Below the pieces are notes generated by a model, which saw nothing but the letters and a program-made list of their open reading frames with translations, made no database searches and was not told where the DNA came from. Source: Ophiosphaerella korrae (taxonomy: Eukaryota; Ascomycota; Dothideomycetes; Pleosporales; Phaeosphaeriaceae). Taken from it: a stretch of DNA of 64,000 nt. The DNA is taken from assembly GCA_028456385.1 (NCBI GenBank), contig JALNQF010000078.1:62001-126000 (forward strand), in the 5' to 3' direction. Positions 1 to 12,302 of the stretch are shown in pieces. How positions within the stretch are numbered: position 1 is the stretch's first letter; each line of letters starts with the position of its first letter. The position numbers and the translations under genes were made by a program.

Positions 1-582
1 CGCATGATTTGGTGGAAGCGCAGACAGAGACCAATCTGCGCCATCCGAGTTTGCGACTACTGATGTGGCATGGCACGCGTTGTTACAAAACTCGAGCCCA
101 ACTTTCACCCACTTTGCAGCAGGGGCAGGTTGCACATATGGTGGTGGTGAATCACATAGCATCTGTGATCGAGAGTCCAATTGGGGAGATGGAGTCTGTG
201 CCGGTGTGGTGTTTGTGCTTGATAGCTCAGATAATGATTGACTCAGCATTGTGGTATCGTCATTCAAGGGGAGCGTGACAACGCCGGGAGCTTCCAAGGT
301 TGGCGCGGCCGTTGTAATTTGGCCTGGAGGTGCGCCTGCGAATATGACAAGTCCCCCCTGATCCCACTCCAGTTCCCAATCCGCCGATACGGTGACTTCA
401 GCGGCTATGAAGGGATTGCGCAGGGCAGTATAGAGGATGGGGGCCGTTGATGTATCTCGTGATGGCGGTTTTCTCCACAAATCGGAATTTGGGGGGGCCG
501 CCAGGGTAAACGACCCCATCCATTCCGGTACGACATCGTTCGGTATGTTCAGGGGCGTGAAGGAGGAACTCGCGGGTGGCAT
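1..582 (-). CDS. DUF1349 family protein, 3' part cut by the window edge
   Basis: An open frame runs on the minus strand from an ATG at 582 off the left edge, giving 194 codons with no stop and no intron. It resembles the DUF1349 family, small concanavalin-like beta-sandwich proteins of fungi and bacteria with no firmly assigned reaction. The N-terminal half has the pattern APILYTALRNPF, then a Trp-rich strand and DQGGLVIFAG near residues 60-90. The C-terminal part has WVKVGLEF and later DWSLSAL, the usual end of the fold, so only a few dozen residues are probably missing. A low-complexity Ser/Thr/Pro/Gln insert lies between the halves at about residues 95-150. The start is the first ATG in frame and opens MPPASSSF. 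No other function is inferred. Confidence 0.72.
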   Translation of the reverse strand, partial: MPPASSSFTPLNIPNDVVPEWMGSFTLAAPPNSDLWRKPPSRDTSTAPILYTALRNPFIAAEVTVSADWELEWDQGGLVIFAGAPPGQITTAAPTLEAPGVVTLPLNDDTTMLSQSLSELSSTNTTPAQTPSPQLDSRSQMLCDSPPPYVQPAPAAKWVKVGLEFCNNACHATSVVANSDGADWSLSALPPNHA

Positions 583-3500
583 GGCCTTTGATGGTAATTG
601 CTGACGCTCGTGGAACTGGACTCGAGGATCTGCGCCAGACGTTTACTGTTCCTGAAGCTCTGCGACTGGGTCGCGTATATGTAGCAAAGTCCGTGGCTCC
701 GGCAAAGTCACCCCCGCGAAAAGCTGCCGAGTCGCGCTGGGTATCGTCTAGTTTCGTGCAACCTGGAGGGGAAGGTCATTCGCTTCGTGGTGAGAGTTAG
801 TACAAGGATGCCGACCACATGTAAGCTCTAAGCTGACACGGGCAAATTAGGGCACCACACCAGATCTGCAGAGGATCGTGAGCTTGTGCGGATCTCGTTA
901 AGCCTGTTCCGCCGTCAGCAGGTAAGTGTGCTCGCGCTTAAAGCTCCAAATATAAGCGTTGCGAAGATGCACTATTTCATGCTACGGCGAATGCCTTCGC
1001 GGGCCATGGCTCGCACTGGGAGCCTCGATAGGCGCGCGACTCCGTTGCTTACTTTTTGAACTGGATTGAACGAGTCAGGCTTACCCGGTCTTGCGATAGG
1101 GAGGGTTGTGAGGAAGTTATAGATATCTCAATGGCGCAGCCCTGGGGAAAGTGGCAGAAGAAGCAGCGCAGCAAACACGCAGCGAACATTTGAACAACAG
1201 CTCGCGCGCGTGCATGATATAAATAATCATCGTTGGGGTAGAAACGACGGTACGGATCTTGGCTTTGTGCATGGTCGCGAGCCCTGAGCTGAGCTGCTCC
1301 CGCCACGCTGAGGACAGCAGCTATGCGTGCGTTGCCATCGCGAGGCAGGGGCGATCCTATCGCCATTGTGCGGCCTCATCCTGGAGCCCGGGAATCGCGA
1401 ACGAGTATTTGTCCATGGTGACGATACAAGCCAACACGTCTAGCAGGGAGGAGTGAGGTGCAGACAATGGGGGTCCAGATATGTGGTGCATGCGGCCGCT
1501 TGACCACTACGTGGACTCGCAGCTCAGCGTCGAGAGGCGCCATCGTCCGGCCGGTTGCCCTTGGGAAGACGCATGTTAGCTGGTCGTTTCAGGCTCGGCG
1601 CAGATACAGTCGCATTCGTGCAGGTCATTGGAGATGCTGTGCATCGGAGAGGATGGTTCGTGGCAATGATGAGTTGTCGTCGTGCAACGGGGCGGACCAG
1701 ACGATGACATGCAGATAGCAAGGGGATTTGTGCAGTAGGCCTCTGCATTTTGCACGCAAGCGTCAATCGGCCGACAATGCCAATTGGAGGGCATGTCCGT
1801 GGTCGCAAATCATCCATTACGTAGTTTTGCCAGCACGCGCCGAGATGGGCAAGCTTGAGCCTTGATAGACGATGCTGCAGAACACGTCTACTGCAAAAAT
1901 GTGCAGTGCCTAGGCCCTCTTTATCTGTTGAATCTTTGCATAGAAACCCAGGAGACTTGTACATGGCGTCTTGTTTTACTTGTGCAACACAGATGGACTT
2001 TGGTGTCGTACCACAGGACTTCGAAAAAGAAGCTGGGCGTGCGCTGTCCGGGAGATCAACCTCTGTTGCATCGGTGGCGGGTGTGGCTTGCAGTAGCATT
2101 CATTCCCTACCAAAAGCAAGAAAATACTACTCTCGCTTCTCATCTGAGTTTTGTGTAATGCATCGCATGTCTCTCTATCGCGTCTCCTTCCAATTCTGGC
2201 GGTGGAAAAGAGGTGAGCGCAGCTTTGCATCATCGAGCACACCTTCGGGCAGCAGTGCTTGTGTTCTACATCAAATGTTGCTGCTGTGCTCCTCTCTGTG
2301 TGTGGTGGTTCAAGCAGTTACCCGTTGCGTTGTTCATCGTAGATACCCTCGCCAGCTAACCACGAGCCTTCTCACAGAAGTTACCATAATGATCCGACCC
2401 GGACTGTTGAAGAAGGCAAGTTAGGCTAATTAGCCAAAATTCAAGTGCATGCGCATTCACCATGATGCACTAGGTTTAGTGGTCAGGCGGCTAGGTGGCC
2501 AGTACCTTCACGACTGTGGAACTTAATAATAACGATTATTTAGGCTTCCGATCAACTAGGGCATCCATCTGCAGTGGCCGGATTCTGTCCATCCGTTCCT
2601 TGAGCATGATTGTAAAAGGTGCATGTTGTAGCATATTATTCCCTGTACCCAGATGTTCCCCTGCAGCGAACATGTCTCGAAGACAATGGCAATGAAATAT
2701 TTGTTCGATGATGCGAGATACAGCAGCTAGTTGGAGATCTTTGGAACAACTGCAGACCAAGCCCACTGCTAAGGTGGTTGGGTAGCTGCTTGAATAGCGG
2801 ACCATGTCTGATCGCTGCGTTGTGCTGTCTTCTCATGCGCCACACGGACGTTATTGGTACTCAACACCAGTGGCCTTGGGCCGGCTCTGCCGCCCATATA
2901 AGCAACCCTTCCTGTATTTTTCTATCAGTCTGTTAGCTCGGGAAAATAGCAGCCGAGTCAAACCTCAAGATCCTCTGTCGGCTGACCATCAATCCACTGT
3001 CTGCAGGGTCTATACAATATGGGTTTGCAAGGCGAGCTAAGATGGCTTGCCAGCGGAAGGAAAGCCATAGCTACCCACTACGTAATTACCTTCATAGCAG
3101 AAACGGTTCTGTGGGGAGCGGGACGGCTCAATGTGTTGAAATTGAAAGGGCCGAGGCCAGGAATACGAAAATGCGGAGAAGCTGGGTGCACTCCGAAACA
3201 ACCAAATGCAACTGGAGATTATCCCATAGTCAATACCACACTTGCACCGCATGGTCGTTTATCGAACTTTACAGTGTTAATCCTTTATAACAATTCAACC
3301 ATCAAGGTCGCACAGTTTCGACTAGCTGTGTGCCATATTGCGTCCTCGTCTAGGTTGCCCTTCCGGATTGTTTTGTATCGGCATGACCCACTGAAGCAGG
3401 CATATCTTTGTCCTCGGATTTGTACAGATGTGCATTATCGAATCATGTGTCGCGTTTCATGGAGCATGCTTCGCTTGTGTGTTATAGACCAGCACAAGTG

Positions 3501-4245
3501 GTGTGATGCCGTTGCCCATGCGTGATTTACCAAGATGAACGAGCTTTGCAGAAGGTGGGTACAGGACAAGGACATGCCCTGTAGACGTTGTATCGTGGGT
3601 GTGGGTGATTTCCAGGTTTTCGACCACCTGTTCATTCAGTGAGGGGTGCCGAACGCGGAATAATGGATGATGTGCTACGAAACAGCTCGAGAGACCAATA
3701 TCAAGCGCAATCACCAAGAAAGAGGCATGCCTTCAGGTAAGCTAGAGGCGCAATGATTATCCACTAACTGTGTATGCACGACTGTCGTATGAGGGCATCG
3801 CGGGTGCCATACTATGGATACTCGCCGGCTCGTTCGTGCAGCCGAGTTCTACCGACATGCCGTTCTCCACTACTTCCTCGGTATAACGGGGTAAAGACAG
3901 GGTTACTGCGTGAAGAGGAAACCAGGAAATTCCCCGAGGCACGATCATCTGTTCCGTGTACATCAATTAGATTGCGTGGACATGGAGGCTATGAGATGAA
4001 GCATGACTTCCTAATGAGGCTGACATGTGATAAACTCATTCCCGGGTTTTTGATGCGTTTTAAATAATTATTGGTTGAGCGAGGCCCTGTTTCACTGTTT
4101 CACAGTGTCATTCTTGTATTGGACCTGCAGTTGCGATTTTGACTCATCTGCAATATTAATGTCATCTGGGAATTATGAGATAGCTGCACAACACTTAACT
4201 GCGTATGTTCTTGTGCTCAGAGCTTGACGATCCAGATCTTGATGC
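583..4245. other. Gene-poor stretch, no supportable gene
   Basis: These 3.7 kb carry only short open frames on both strands, at most about 190 codons, with biased and unconvincing translations. None shows a recognisable domain or joins to a neighbour through plausible introns. No repeat family, tRNA or transposase-like reading was recognised. The left part is presumably the upstream region of the DUF1349 gene and the right end the 3' flank of the methyltransferase. Confidence 0.5.
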
Positions 4246-5284
4246 CTAATGGCTGGATAGTGCTACATGTGGTTCTTCTTTGCGATAAACTTTGATGGGA
4301 CGCGGAAGTGCATTTGACGAAGCACAAAGATTGAGCCCTTCGTTTGCTAGCAGTTTATCAAACGAGGTTTCAGGGCGATGCTGCAGGCTTTTGATGGCTT
4401 GACTAAAATGTGGAGCTGCGTTTGGGCGAACAGCTTTCTCATACGAGTCCCAAGTTTGTAACTCGATAATGAGGTAACCACCAGGTGACAGTGACGAGGC
4501 ACATTTCCCAAAAAAGAGCTCAAGGCCTTGATCGAGGTGCTCGAGGTGTACCCACTTGATGACCTGGGAAAGTTTAGTCGAAGCTAGCAAAGGAATAAAT
4601 TCATGCTTACACTCAAGGCTAGGATGACATCGTAGGGACCGGAGAGATCTGGCGCAGATGCAGTGACCCAATCTGCAGAGACGAAATTCACACGGGGCCA
4701 GGACGAATTCGCTGACGTGGTTGTTGAGCCACGCGAGGATTTGCATTCCGGCTCAATGCGATACCCATGTGTTAAGACAGCTGAGATGGGGAAGTAGTCG
4801 ACAGTGTGTTCACACACCCCCTGGATCGGAGGGTTTGTTCGAGTGCGTGAGGCACGCAGCGCAAGAAGCTTGTTGGCCTGACTGACTAGTGCTGGGTCAA
4901 TGTCGACGCCAGTGACGGCATTAGCATGGAAATCCAGAGCTGCGAGGTGGTCAATATCAACGAGGAAGGGAATAGTCGCTTAGAAGGGCAACAAGGATGA
5001 TCCCTTGACATACCCAGTTGACAAGATACGCCTCCCGCGTTGCAGCCGATGTCTAGACATTTCTTGGCAGCGAATAAACCAGGGACTAGGGTCACCAGCA
5101 GCTGCAGGCGAGGATCGAGGAGGTGAATGGCGGAGGCAGGTAGCTTGGCTGGACCGCTGTAGTCTGCAGCACGGTCAGCGGAGGGATCTGAGGAGGCAAA
5201 TGCCGGACAGGTTCGGCTCGCAAGGCGAAATGAAGATTACTTTGGGTATGACATACCACTATAGTTACCCCACTGGGTAGCCAT
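4246..5284 (-). CDS. Bin3/MePCE-type RNA methyltransferase (SAM-dependent)
   Basis: The minus-strand model has four exons: 5284-5257, 5187-5014, 4939-4611 and 4563-4246. All junctions are GT-AG and in phase, giving 282 residues. It opens MATQWGNYS, matching the YGNY-like start of Bin3/MePCE proteins. SAM motif I is LDIGCNAGG near residue 52, followed by VTGVDIDPAL. The Bin3 signature lies further on: SVIKWVHLEHLDQGLELFF, then PGGYLIIELQTWDSY. Family members put a monomethyl cap on the 5' gamma-phosphate of RNAs such as 7SK or U6, and in fission yeast Bmc1 also acts with telomerase RNA. The substrate here is unknown. The stretch between motifs carries a Ser/Thr-rich insert (about residues 115-140). 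It is divergent from the velvet gene 2.3 kb away. Confidence 0.85.
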
Positions 5285-7604
5285 GTTGCAGATTCAGGTG
5301 AGGGCGATCTGGGAAGAGGATAGAGTGCAGATCGTTTCGGGAAGTTAATCCCAGCCAGGCTATCAGGAATTATCGGTGGCGATGTGACTGACGTGCATGG
5401 GTGTGGATCAACGTTGAAAGAGTGGGCCAACAACGGTGGATGGTGGGCCTCTCAGCTTGTCGCCCACCCAAGGGAGTTAGTGTAGGGCGAACCACACCCA
5501 AAATCGACGACAAGAAAGGGTGAAGTGGTGATGGGAGATGTGAGACACGAGCCAAAGCAGCAATGCAACCGGTCGAGGTAGCACGACAGAGGGAACGGCT
5601 CCAGGGTAGGGCAGTGGGCAGGTGGGTAGATGCTGGGTAGATGCTGGGTACCTGCGTGGGCGACAAAAGGAGAGCGAAGCCAGTTGAAGCGATGATTAAA
5701 TCAATAGAGACTTGCGCTAGCGTTCAACCGAGATGGCAATGGCCAGGATGCTAGTGTAACCGTCTGGGTAGCTGGGTTGATATAGACACATGGTTAGATG
5801 AACTAGGTAGGTAGACCGTCGAGGCAGCATGCAGCACAGCAGCATAGCACAACGGCGGTGCATAGTGGGTTCCTGGGGGTCTGGGTGTCTGGGTGTCTGG
5901 CACAGATGAGACAGACGAGGCAGACGAGGCCAGAGAGGCAGATGAGGCGCTGCACAGAAGGCGAGCAAAGAACTCCTTCCAGACGTCGTGGCCGAATGCG
6001 GAAAGCGCGGCTGGCCTACTGTCGCCGTTGCAACTGCCGCAATATCACGACAGCCACTGTCATCTGGTGAATAGTGAATGTCTGGCCCCATGACGCCCAC
6101 CACCATGACCACCACAACACCACAACAACACCACTCGTAAACAGCCCCAAACCCACAAACAGTCTCAGGGCCACAAGTGACAAGTTACAACACCCAGCGC
6201 CCGTCCGCCAGCCAGGTGCGGGTCGGCCGTCTCACGTCGCAGCAGGCCGTGGTGCATGAGGGCGTATGCACGTCGCGCAGAGCACATCCACAAGCCCGGT
6301 AACAGGCGCAAACTGCCACTCCCTGTGTGGGTATGGGCACTGGCGCACCTCGTTCTGGCTTTACGGTTTAGCCGCTGCCGCATCGCTGCTGATTGGCACC
6401 CGCCCACCACTGTGCAATAGCGATTCAAGATGGCCCCAACAGGCACCTTATTTTGCACTTTTTCAGTGCCTGCCGCCTGCCGCCTGCCGCCCGCCTTTTC
6501 TTCCGTCTGCACTGTGCAGCCACGCTGCTGTTTTGAGCGACGTGCCCAAGCCCGCCCTGCACCTGCTCCAAGCTGCTCAGGTAGACATGGCTCAAAACGG
6601 TTGCGCACCGGATCCTCTTCTGCCGCCCTCGCAGCAGCTGGGGCTCGGCGCACGCTTCGCAATGCTACCTCCGATCCACAGTTGTTGCCCGTCGACCGAG
6701 TTACGTGGTAATCTGGCATATTGCTCCATATTGGCTGCTGTCCGGGCACAGTGTGCGACACCCTGGTCTGCCTTGGTTCGAAACAGACGTGCCTGCGAAA
6801 CGTCCATGTTTGTCTCTTTTACCCGGCCGCAAGCCTATTCGGCCACGCCCCACGAAAATACTGCGAGCCCAGCGTGCACCCAGAGCACTTGCTCGGAGCA
6901 ATCAAAGCTTAGAGACGGCCGCTGCTGCATGCACGCCAGCGCGTTGAAGTCAGTGTGGATGCTGCTGCAACACACGCCTCGACTAGCCCAGCATCCCCCC
7001 GGCCGCTAGATGAACATCACAAACTGCTCCTCCAGACACCGCCAGCTCGCGTAGCCATCTCCCCGACCACATATCAATCACGCCAGCCGCTTTTTGGTCC
7101 TGCTGAACCTGGAGACCACGGCCTGTCTGCCAAGGTTCCGGATCCACGCATCGCGCACTGCCCATAGCTGCACTTATCACTTTCCCTGCCCTATTTTATG
7201 CTCCGAACCGGCTACTCTTGACGGTTGGCGTGAGGCTTGCTAGCTAACAGAGTGTTTGCGGGTTAATCCCAGTCTGTCTTCCTCTTCACTCCCCGGGTGC
7301 CGTTGTCTTAGCTTGTCTGAGCGCCTCCGCCTAACGTCAACGTAACTGAATTGAAGCACCCGCACGGCGATCTGCTGGTTGGCGATCCAGATACGTACAG
7401 GGTCGCCTACAAGGGCACGTTGAACTATAAACCTCTCACGCCGCCACACTCGAGGCAGTGCCCACATTCCTGACGTCTCGTCCGACTCTTGCACGACGCC
7501 CTGGCGCTCCCAATCTAAGAAAGAGCCTCCGAACTGAACACAAGTAGTGCTCCCAATGCGGCTTCGTGCATCGTGGCCAGCTTCGGACAGATAATAATAC
7601 ACGC
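5285..7604. other. Divergent intergenic region between methyltransferase and velvet genes
   Basis: About 2.3 kb separates the two divergent start codons. It contains short direct repeats (TGGGTAGATGC at 5628-5648 and CTGGGTGT at about 5880-5900) and C/T-rich, GC-rich stretches towards the velvet gene, as expected for a long promoter and 5' leader. A 247-codon plus frame at 6266-7009 is Cys/Pro/Ala/His-biased and resembles no family. Long leaders are common for developmental regulators, but no transcription start can be read from sequence. Confidence 0.4.
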
Positions 7605-9071
7605 ATGTCCCAACCACCTCCACCTCCGCCGCCATCGCTCCCTTCGTCCAGTATATCCCGCCCAGCTTCAGAAATGACAGAAACTCAGAAGCTGCCTTAT
7701 TTCTCCTCGCCTGGTTTTCTCGACTATCCCCACCGGCGATTACCCCCGCCTGTTCTCCCACCCTTGGACATACCGCCGGACGCTGTACCACCACGGACGG
7801 ATTACCAGTTTCGCTCACCCATCAATCAACTTCCTTCAATCCATCAGGGCCTTGCTCAACGACATGAACAGTATCAACCGCCGCCAGTACACAGATCAGC
7901 CGCCCCAGTCGACAAATTACTGCTGGCAAATCCGTATACCCCGCCTCGGTCAGACCCACCCTACTCTCCTCAACAATACGGTCCTTCCATATCACCACGC
8001 TCGGAATTCGACAGCAGAGGACCACGGAGGCTAACCGAGCAGCGTTACCCATATGAAGAATCTCGCCAAATACAGCATCACCCTCACCATGAGCAGTCGT
8101 ACTCGTCCCTTACATCTCCCATCGAACCTTCGCAGCAACGGTCTTATGGCCCAATTCCATCCCCTGCTTACACGCCAAGTTATGCGTCCAACAGCACTGC
8201 ATTCCGAGGCTCAATAGGATCTCATCCACAATCGCAACGAGGTTCTGTAGCTGCCCCCTTGGGCTCGGTAGCGTATCCAGAGCCTTCTACAGCCGGCCCT
8301 CCGTCCCGGAAACAGGCCCAGCCAGTCCCATTACCTGGGTCCATACCGCAGCCCGTGTACAATGCGCAGTTGTGAGCATGCCTCGTTTCTCAATTGGGAG
8401 AATTAATCCAGCTAATGCATGACAGAGATCTGAATTATGAACTTCGCGTGCGACAACAGCCTATCGCCGCCCGAGCCTGTGGCTTTGGTGAGCGCGATCG
8501 AAGGGTGATCGATCCTCCACCAATCATTCAGCTGCTAGTCACGAAGCCCACGACTGGCATCGCGGAGCAGGAAGAATTAAGGTACTCACTTAACGTGGTG
8601 CATTGCACGCTCTGGAACGCCGAAGGCACAAATGAAGAAACAGCGCTTATTCAACCTGATCGACGAACAACACGCAGATTGATGGGCCAGCTGGTAGCAT
8701 CGCCATCGGTCGCCAAGGATGAGCATGACGTTGAAGGTTGCTTCTTTTGCTTTCCAGATCTATCTTGTCGTACACACGGAAAGTACCGTCTACGGTTTGT
8801 GCTGATGCGCATCGATCCTATGAATCTTCATGTAGGGGGATTTTCGCCGATCCTCACAGAAGTACTGAGTGATGTGTTCACCGTCTACACGGCAAAGGAC
8901 TTCCCGGGAATGCGGCCAAGCAGTGCCCTCACCAGAGCATTGAAATTGCAAGGTTGCAATATCCAAGTGAAGAAGGGTAACGAGAAGGCCTTAGCTCGTA
9001 AAAGGCTTACGGCCAGTCAAGAGCAGGACAACTTAGACGACGATGACATGAAACGGCGAAGAAGGGATTAA
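7605..9071 (+). CDS. velC: Velvet-domain developmental regulator, VelC-like
   Basis: Two exons, 7605-8371 and 8426-9071, join across a 54-base GT-AG intron with a CTAAT branch site, giving 470 residues. Residues 1-255 are Pro/Ser/Gln-rich and probably disordered. The velvet domain follows, starting YELRVRQQP with ARACGFGERDRRVIDPPP, then GCFFCFPDLSC and AKDFPGMRPS, the core of this NF-kappaB-like DNA-binding fold. The C-terminus ends in a basic cluster (KRRRRD) that looks like a nuclear signal. Velvet proteins dimerise and control sporulation, sexual development and secondary metabolism. A long Pro-rich N-terminus with a C-terminal domain fits VelC better than VosA (domain N-terminal) or VelB (domain split by an insert). 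That sub-assignment is an inference. The ATG at 7605 is the first in frame. Confidence 0.85.
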
Positions 9072-9638
9072 TAAACATATTTTCTGGTCATTTCATTCAA
9101 CTTCACCATTTTTAAAGGGTCCAACAAGGGGCGGTTTGGTTGATATTAGGCATATCTGGAGCATTTACTCGCAGATATCGATTTGCATTTGACGAACTTA
9201 CGAACGAACTACATTCTAAACTTATGGCAAGCGATGGAGCTATCCTTTCAAGTACACAGCAAGAGTCTCTAGGCTCCGAAGGGCGGCCATGGTGTAATGC
9301 ATTTGAACTTGGCGCCGCACGATACCATTTGATAGCTTGAAACTCGCAGCGGCTCAGATAATAGAAGACGAATCTGGCGCGGCACAATGCCTAGACGGCA
9401 CGTGGCAATGGGAGTGATGTTGAAATAAGGCAGCGTGAAAATAGGATGGGGCAACTGTAAAGCCTCTCGCGCGTACCTCGAGGCGCGCTAGTTGGTCACT
9501 GGATCAAAGCGATCGCTTGGACCCACGTGCCCCGCCACGTCGCGCTACCAGTGAAAATAACTTTTTGTGACCGCATCGCGATATTCGACTTTCTTTCCTT
9601 CCCCTTCCCCAACCGCACTCCAGTCGCACAAAGCAATC
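9072..9638. other. Intergenic region and CTP synthase promoter
   Basis: This holds the velvet 3' flank and the CTP synthase upstream region. A pyrimidine-rich tract at about 9588-9625 ends just before the CTP synthase ATG, a common feature of well-expressed fungal promoters. No gene is seen. Confidence 0.45.
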
Positions 9639-11734
9639 ATGAAGTACGTGCTCGTGTCTGGAGGTGTCATTAGCGGCGTGGGGAAGGTGAGCAGCGTCTT
9701 GTTGCGCAATTGATTCATCGAGCACTAATCTATACACAGGGCATCATAGGTGAGCAAGACTCGTGAAGACTGCTCTACACAATCCCAATTAGATGCCATG
9801 CTTGTGGATCAAAATTCAGAGAGGTTTGGAGGCTAATTTGACGCGTCACAGCCTCGTCCACTGGCCTTTTGCTCAAGACGATTGGCCTCAAGATAAGTAT
9901 TGTGTCCTGGCACGTGTACAGCTTGTACTGACATGATTGCACGTCTCGTCGATCAAAGTCGACCCCTACCTCAATGTCGATGCTGGGACTATGAATCCCA
10001 AGGAGTAGGCTGATATCTCATCGCTCTCTGAAAAAGGTGCTTACGCATTGTATAGGCATGGCGAGGTATTTGTACTCTCTGATGGCGGTGAAGTCGACCT
10101 CGATCTCGGCAACTACGAGCGCTATCTCAACATCACCCTTACTCGCGACAATAATATTACAACCGGGAAAATCTACCGGCACGTTATCGAGCGTGAGCGA
10201 AAAGGTGATTACTTAGGCAAGACTGTGCAAGTCGTACCCCATATCACCGATGCGATCCAGGAGTGGGTAGAGAGAGTTTCGCGGATACCAGTTGATGACA
10301 CTGGAGAGGAGCCGGATGCGTGCATTATCGAGCTAGGGGGTACTGTTGGTGACATCGAGAGCATGCCCTTCATCGAGGCCATGAGTCAATTGAGGAGGCG
10401 AGCTGGGAAGAACAACTTCATGCAAATCCACGTTAGCTACGTGCCAGTAATTCATGGCGAGCAGAAAACGAAACCCACTCAACAGGCTATCAAGGCGGTA
10501 AGGAGCAATGGTCTGACCCCGGATCTGGTAAACAATACCTTCCAAGGAAGCGTTCTGGAAATCAAATGTTGACATGTAACAGATTGCTTGCCGCTGCGAA
10601 CGTGACCTCGAGCCTTCGGCTGTTGAGAAGATTGCCCACTTCTGTCAGGTTGATACTGAACAAGTTGTAGTAGTTAGAGACATGCCCTCCATCTACCAAG
10701 TTCCCATGCTCCTCGAGAACCAAAACCTCATCCCAATGGTTCGCCAATTTCTCTCACTCGATGCTCTTACAATCGCCCCGGCTATGGTAGAGAAGGGCCA
10801 TCATATTTGGGCACAGTGGCAATCGCTCACTAGCCATGATGTGCGGTATCACGACCCAGTCACGATCGCTTTGGTCGGCAAGTACGTTGAACTTCAAGAC
10901 TCCTATCTGTCTGTCATCAAAAGCTTAGAACACGCCACCATGCGATGCAAGAGGAAGCTCGATATTCGGTGGGTAGACTCGGATCATCTGGAGAAGAAGT
11001 GCCAAACGAGCAGCCCTGCGAAGTACCACACAGCTTGGAACGAAGTTGTCAATGCATCTGGTATTCTCGTTCCCGGTGGCTTTGGCCAGCGCGCAACAGA
11101 GGGCATGATCGAAGCATGCACTTGGGCCCGCAACCACAAGAAACCCTACTTGGGAATCTGCCTCGGGATGCAAATCGCTGTCATAGAATATGCACGCAAC
11201 GTATGCGGCATCAAAGACGCCACATCCGAGGAGTTCGACGGAAATGCAGCAAATAAGCTCATCATGTTCATGCCCGAAGTCGACAAAACCACAATGGGCG
11301 CCTCGATGCGTCTGGGCCTCCGCCCCACCCTCTTCCAATCCGGCAGCGAGTGGTCCCGTCTCCGCGCCTTGTACGCAGGCAAAACGGAGATTCTCGAACG
11401 CCATCGCCACCGCTACGAAGTCAACCCGGACTTTATCAAGAGGCTGGAGCAAGGCGGGCTATCCTTCATCGGCAAAGACGAGGCAGGCGAGCGCATGGAG
11501 GTGGTCGAAATCAAAGATCACCCCTGGTTCGTGGGCGTCCAGTTTCATCCAGAGTACTTGTCCCGCGTGCTTGATCCCAGCCGCCCGTATCTTGGGTTCG
11601 TAGCGGCGAGCGCGGGCATGTTGGAGGAAATTACGCGGCAATATCAGCATGGTGCTGCAAACGGGATGGGGGCCGAGGGCGTTACGAATGGCGTTGCGGG
11701 GTTGAAGATCAATGGGGAGACGGCGAATTTTTAA
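9639..11734 (+). CDS. URA7: CTP synthase (UTP:ammonia ligase with glutaminase domain)
   Basis: This cytosolic enzyme makes CTP from UTP, ATP and glutamine, the last step of pyrimidine nucleotide synthesis. Exons are 9639-9686, 9740-9749 (a 10-base microexon), 9852-9896, about 9947-10004, 10056-10527 and 10583-11734, about 594 residues. The N-terminal synthetase domain opens [17 protein letters not shown] and contains [10 protein letters not shown] and [10 protein letters not shown]. The class I glutaminase triad is visible as Cys404 (GICLG), His533 and Glu535 (FHPEY). The junction between exons 3 and 4 is odd. The conserved TSIKV segment before DPYLN is encoded, but the base before it is not preceded by AG. 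The nearest in-frame AG (9957-9958) would delete four residues including the conserved Lys. All other junctions are canonical. Confidence 0.95.
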
Positions 11735-12302
11735 ATAAATAAGATAGGTATTGGGCAGGGGGGGGGGGGGGGGGGGGGGGGGGTTCCTGAAAAGTGGCAT
11801 GGTACATTCATGGATGGGAATGGCGCATTGTTTGTGCTTCGGCGAAGACTTTATCTGCGTGCTTTGGTGTTATCAGTTGTCAGGCTTGGGCGTTAGCTAG
11901 CACTGCGAAGATTCTGTTGCATAGCTCATTCATTATTCAGTAGACATATTCTGTCACTCAGCTGCTTGTATCTCGCGTGGTAGACTAAAAATGGATGACA
12001 AGGGATACTAGTAATACTTTGATTGCCGTACTGCCTTGGTATTGGTTGATGTATGCTGCGTGTGTGCATTGTGTCCACACGCCTGTCCGTAAACGCCATG
12101 ACAATGCTCAGGCCAATGCTACCTTAAAGCGCCACGTAAATGCACGACCCATTACCGTTCGTCACCCTGCAACTATACCGGACCGGCATGTGAGCTGCTG
12201 GCACTGTGCACTCCTGCTTGTCACCGTGGTTGCCTATACTGGTTTGACAAATGCTACACACATGTTAACATATGCGGTAAGACTGCATCTCGTGTTGAGA
12301 GA
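11735..12302. other. Convergent 3' region between CTP synthase and sds22
   Basis: This is a convergent spacer holding the two 3' ends. It begins with a G-run at 11758-11783 and shows no gene otherwise. A short plus frame at 11995-12306 has no recognisable product. Confidence 0.45.
11758..11783. repeat. Poly-G tract, 26 bases
   Basis: An uninterrupted run of G starts 24 bases after the CTP synthase stop codon, in the presumed 3' UTR. Its length is likely to vary between isolates or to be uncertain in the assembly. On RNA it could fold into a G-quadruplex. Confidence 0.95.

Noticed and set aside
1524..2099. 191-codon minus frame in the left gene-poor region
   Set aside because: Composition is biased, no domain or conserved motif, and no supporting neighbours.
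6266..7009. 247-codon plus frame rich in Cys, Ala, Pro and His
   Set aside because: No domain, signal or homologous pattern. It falls in the GC-rich leader region of the velvet gene.
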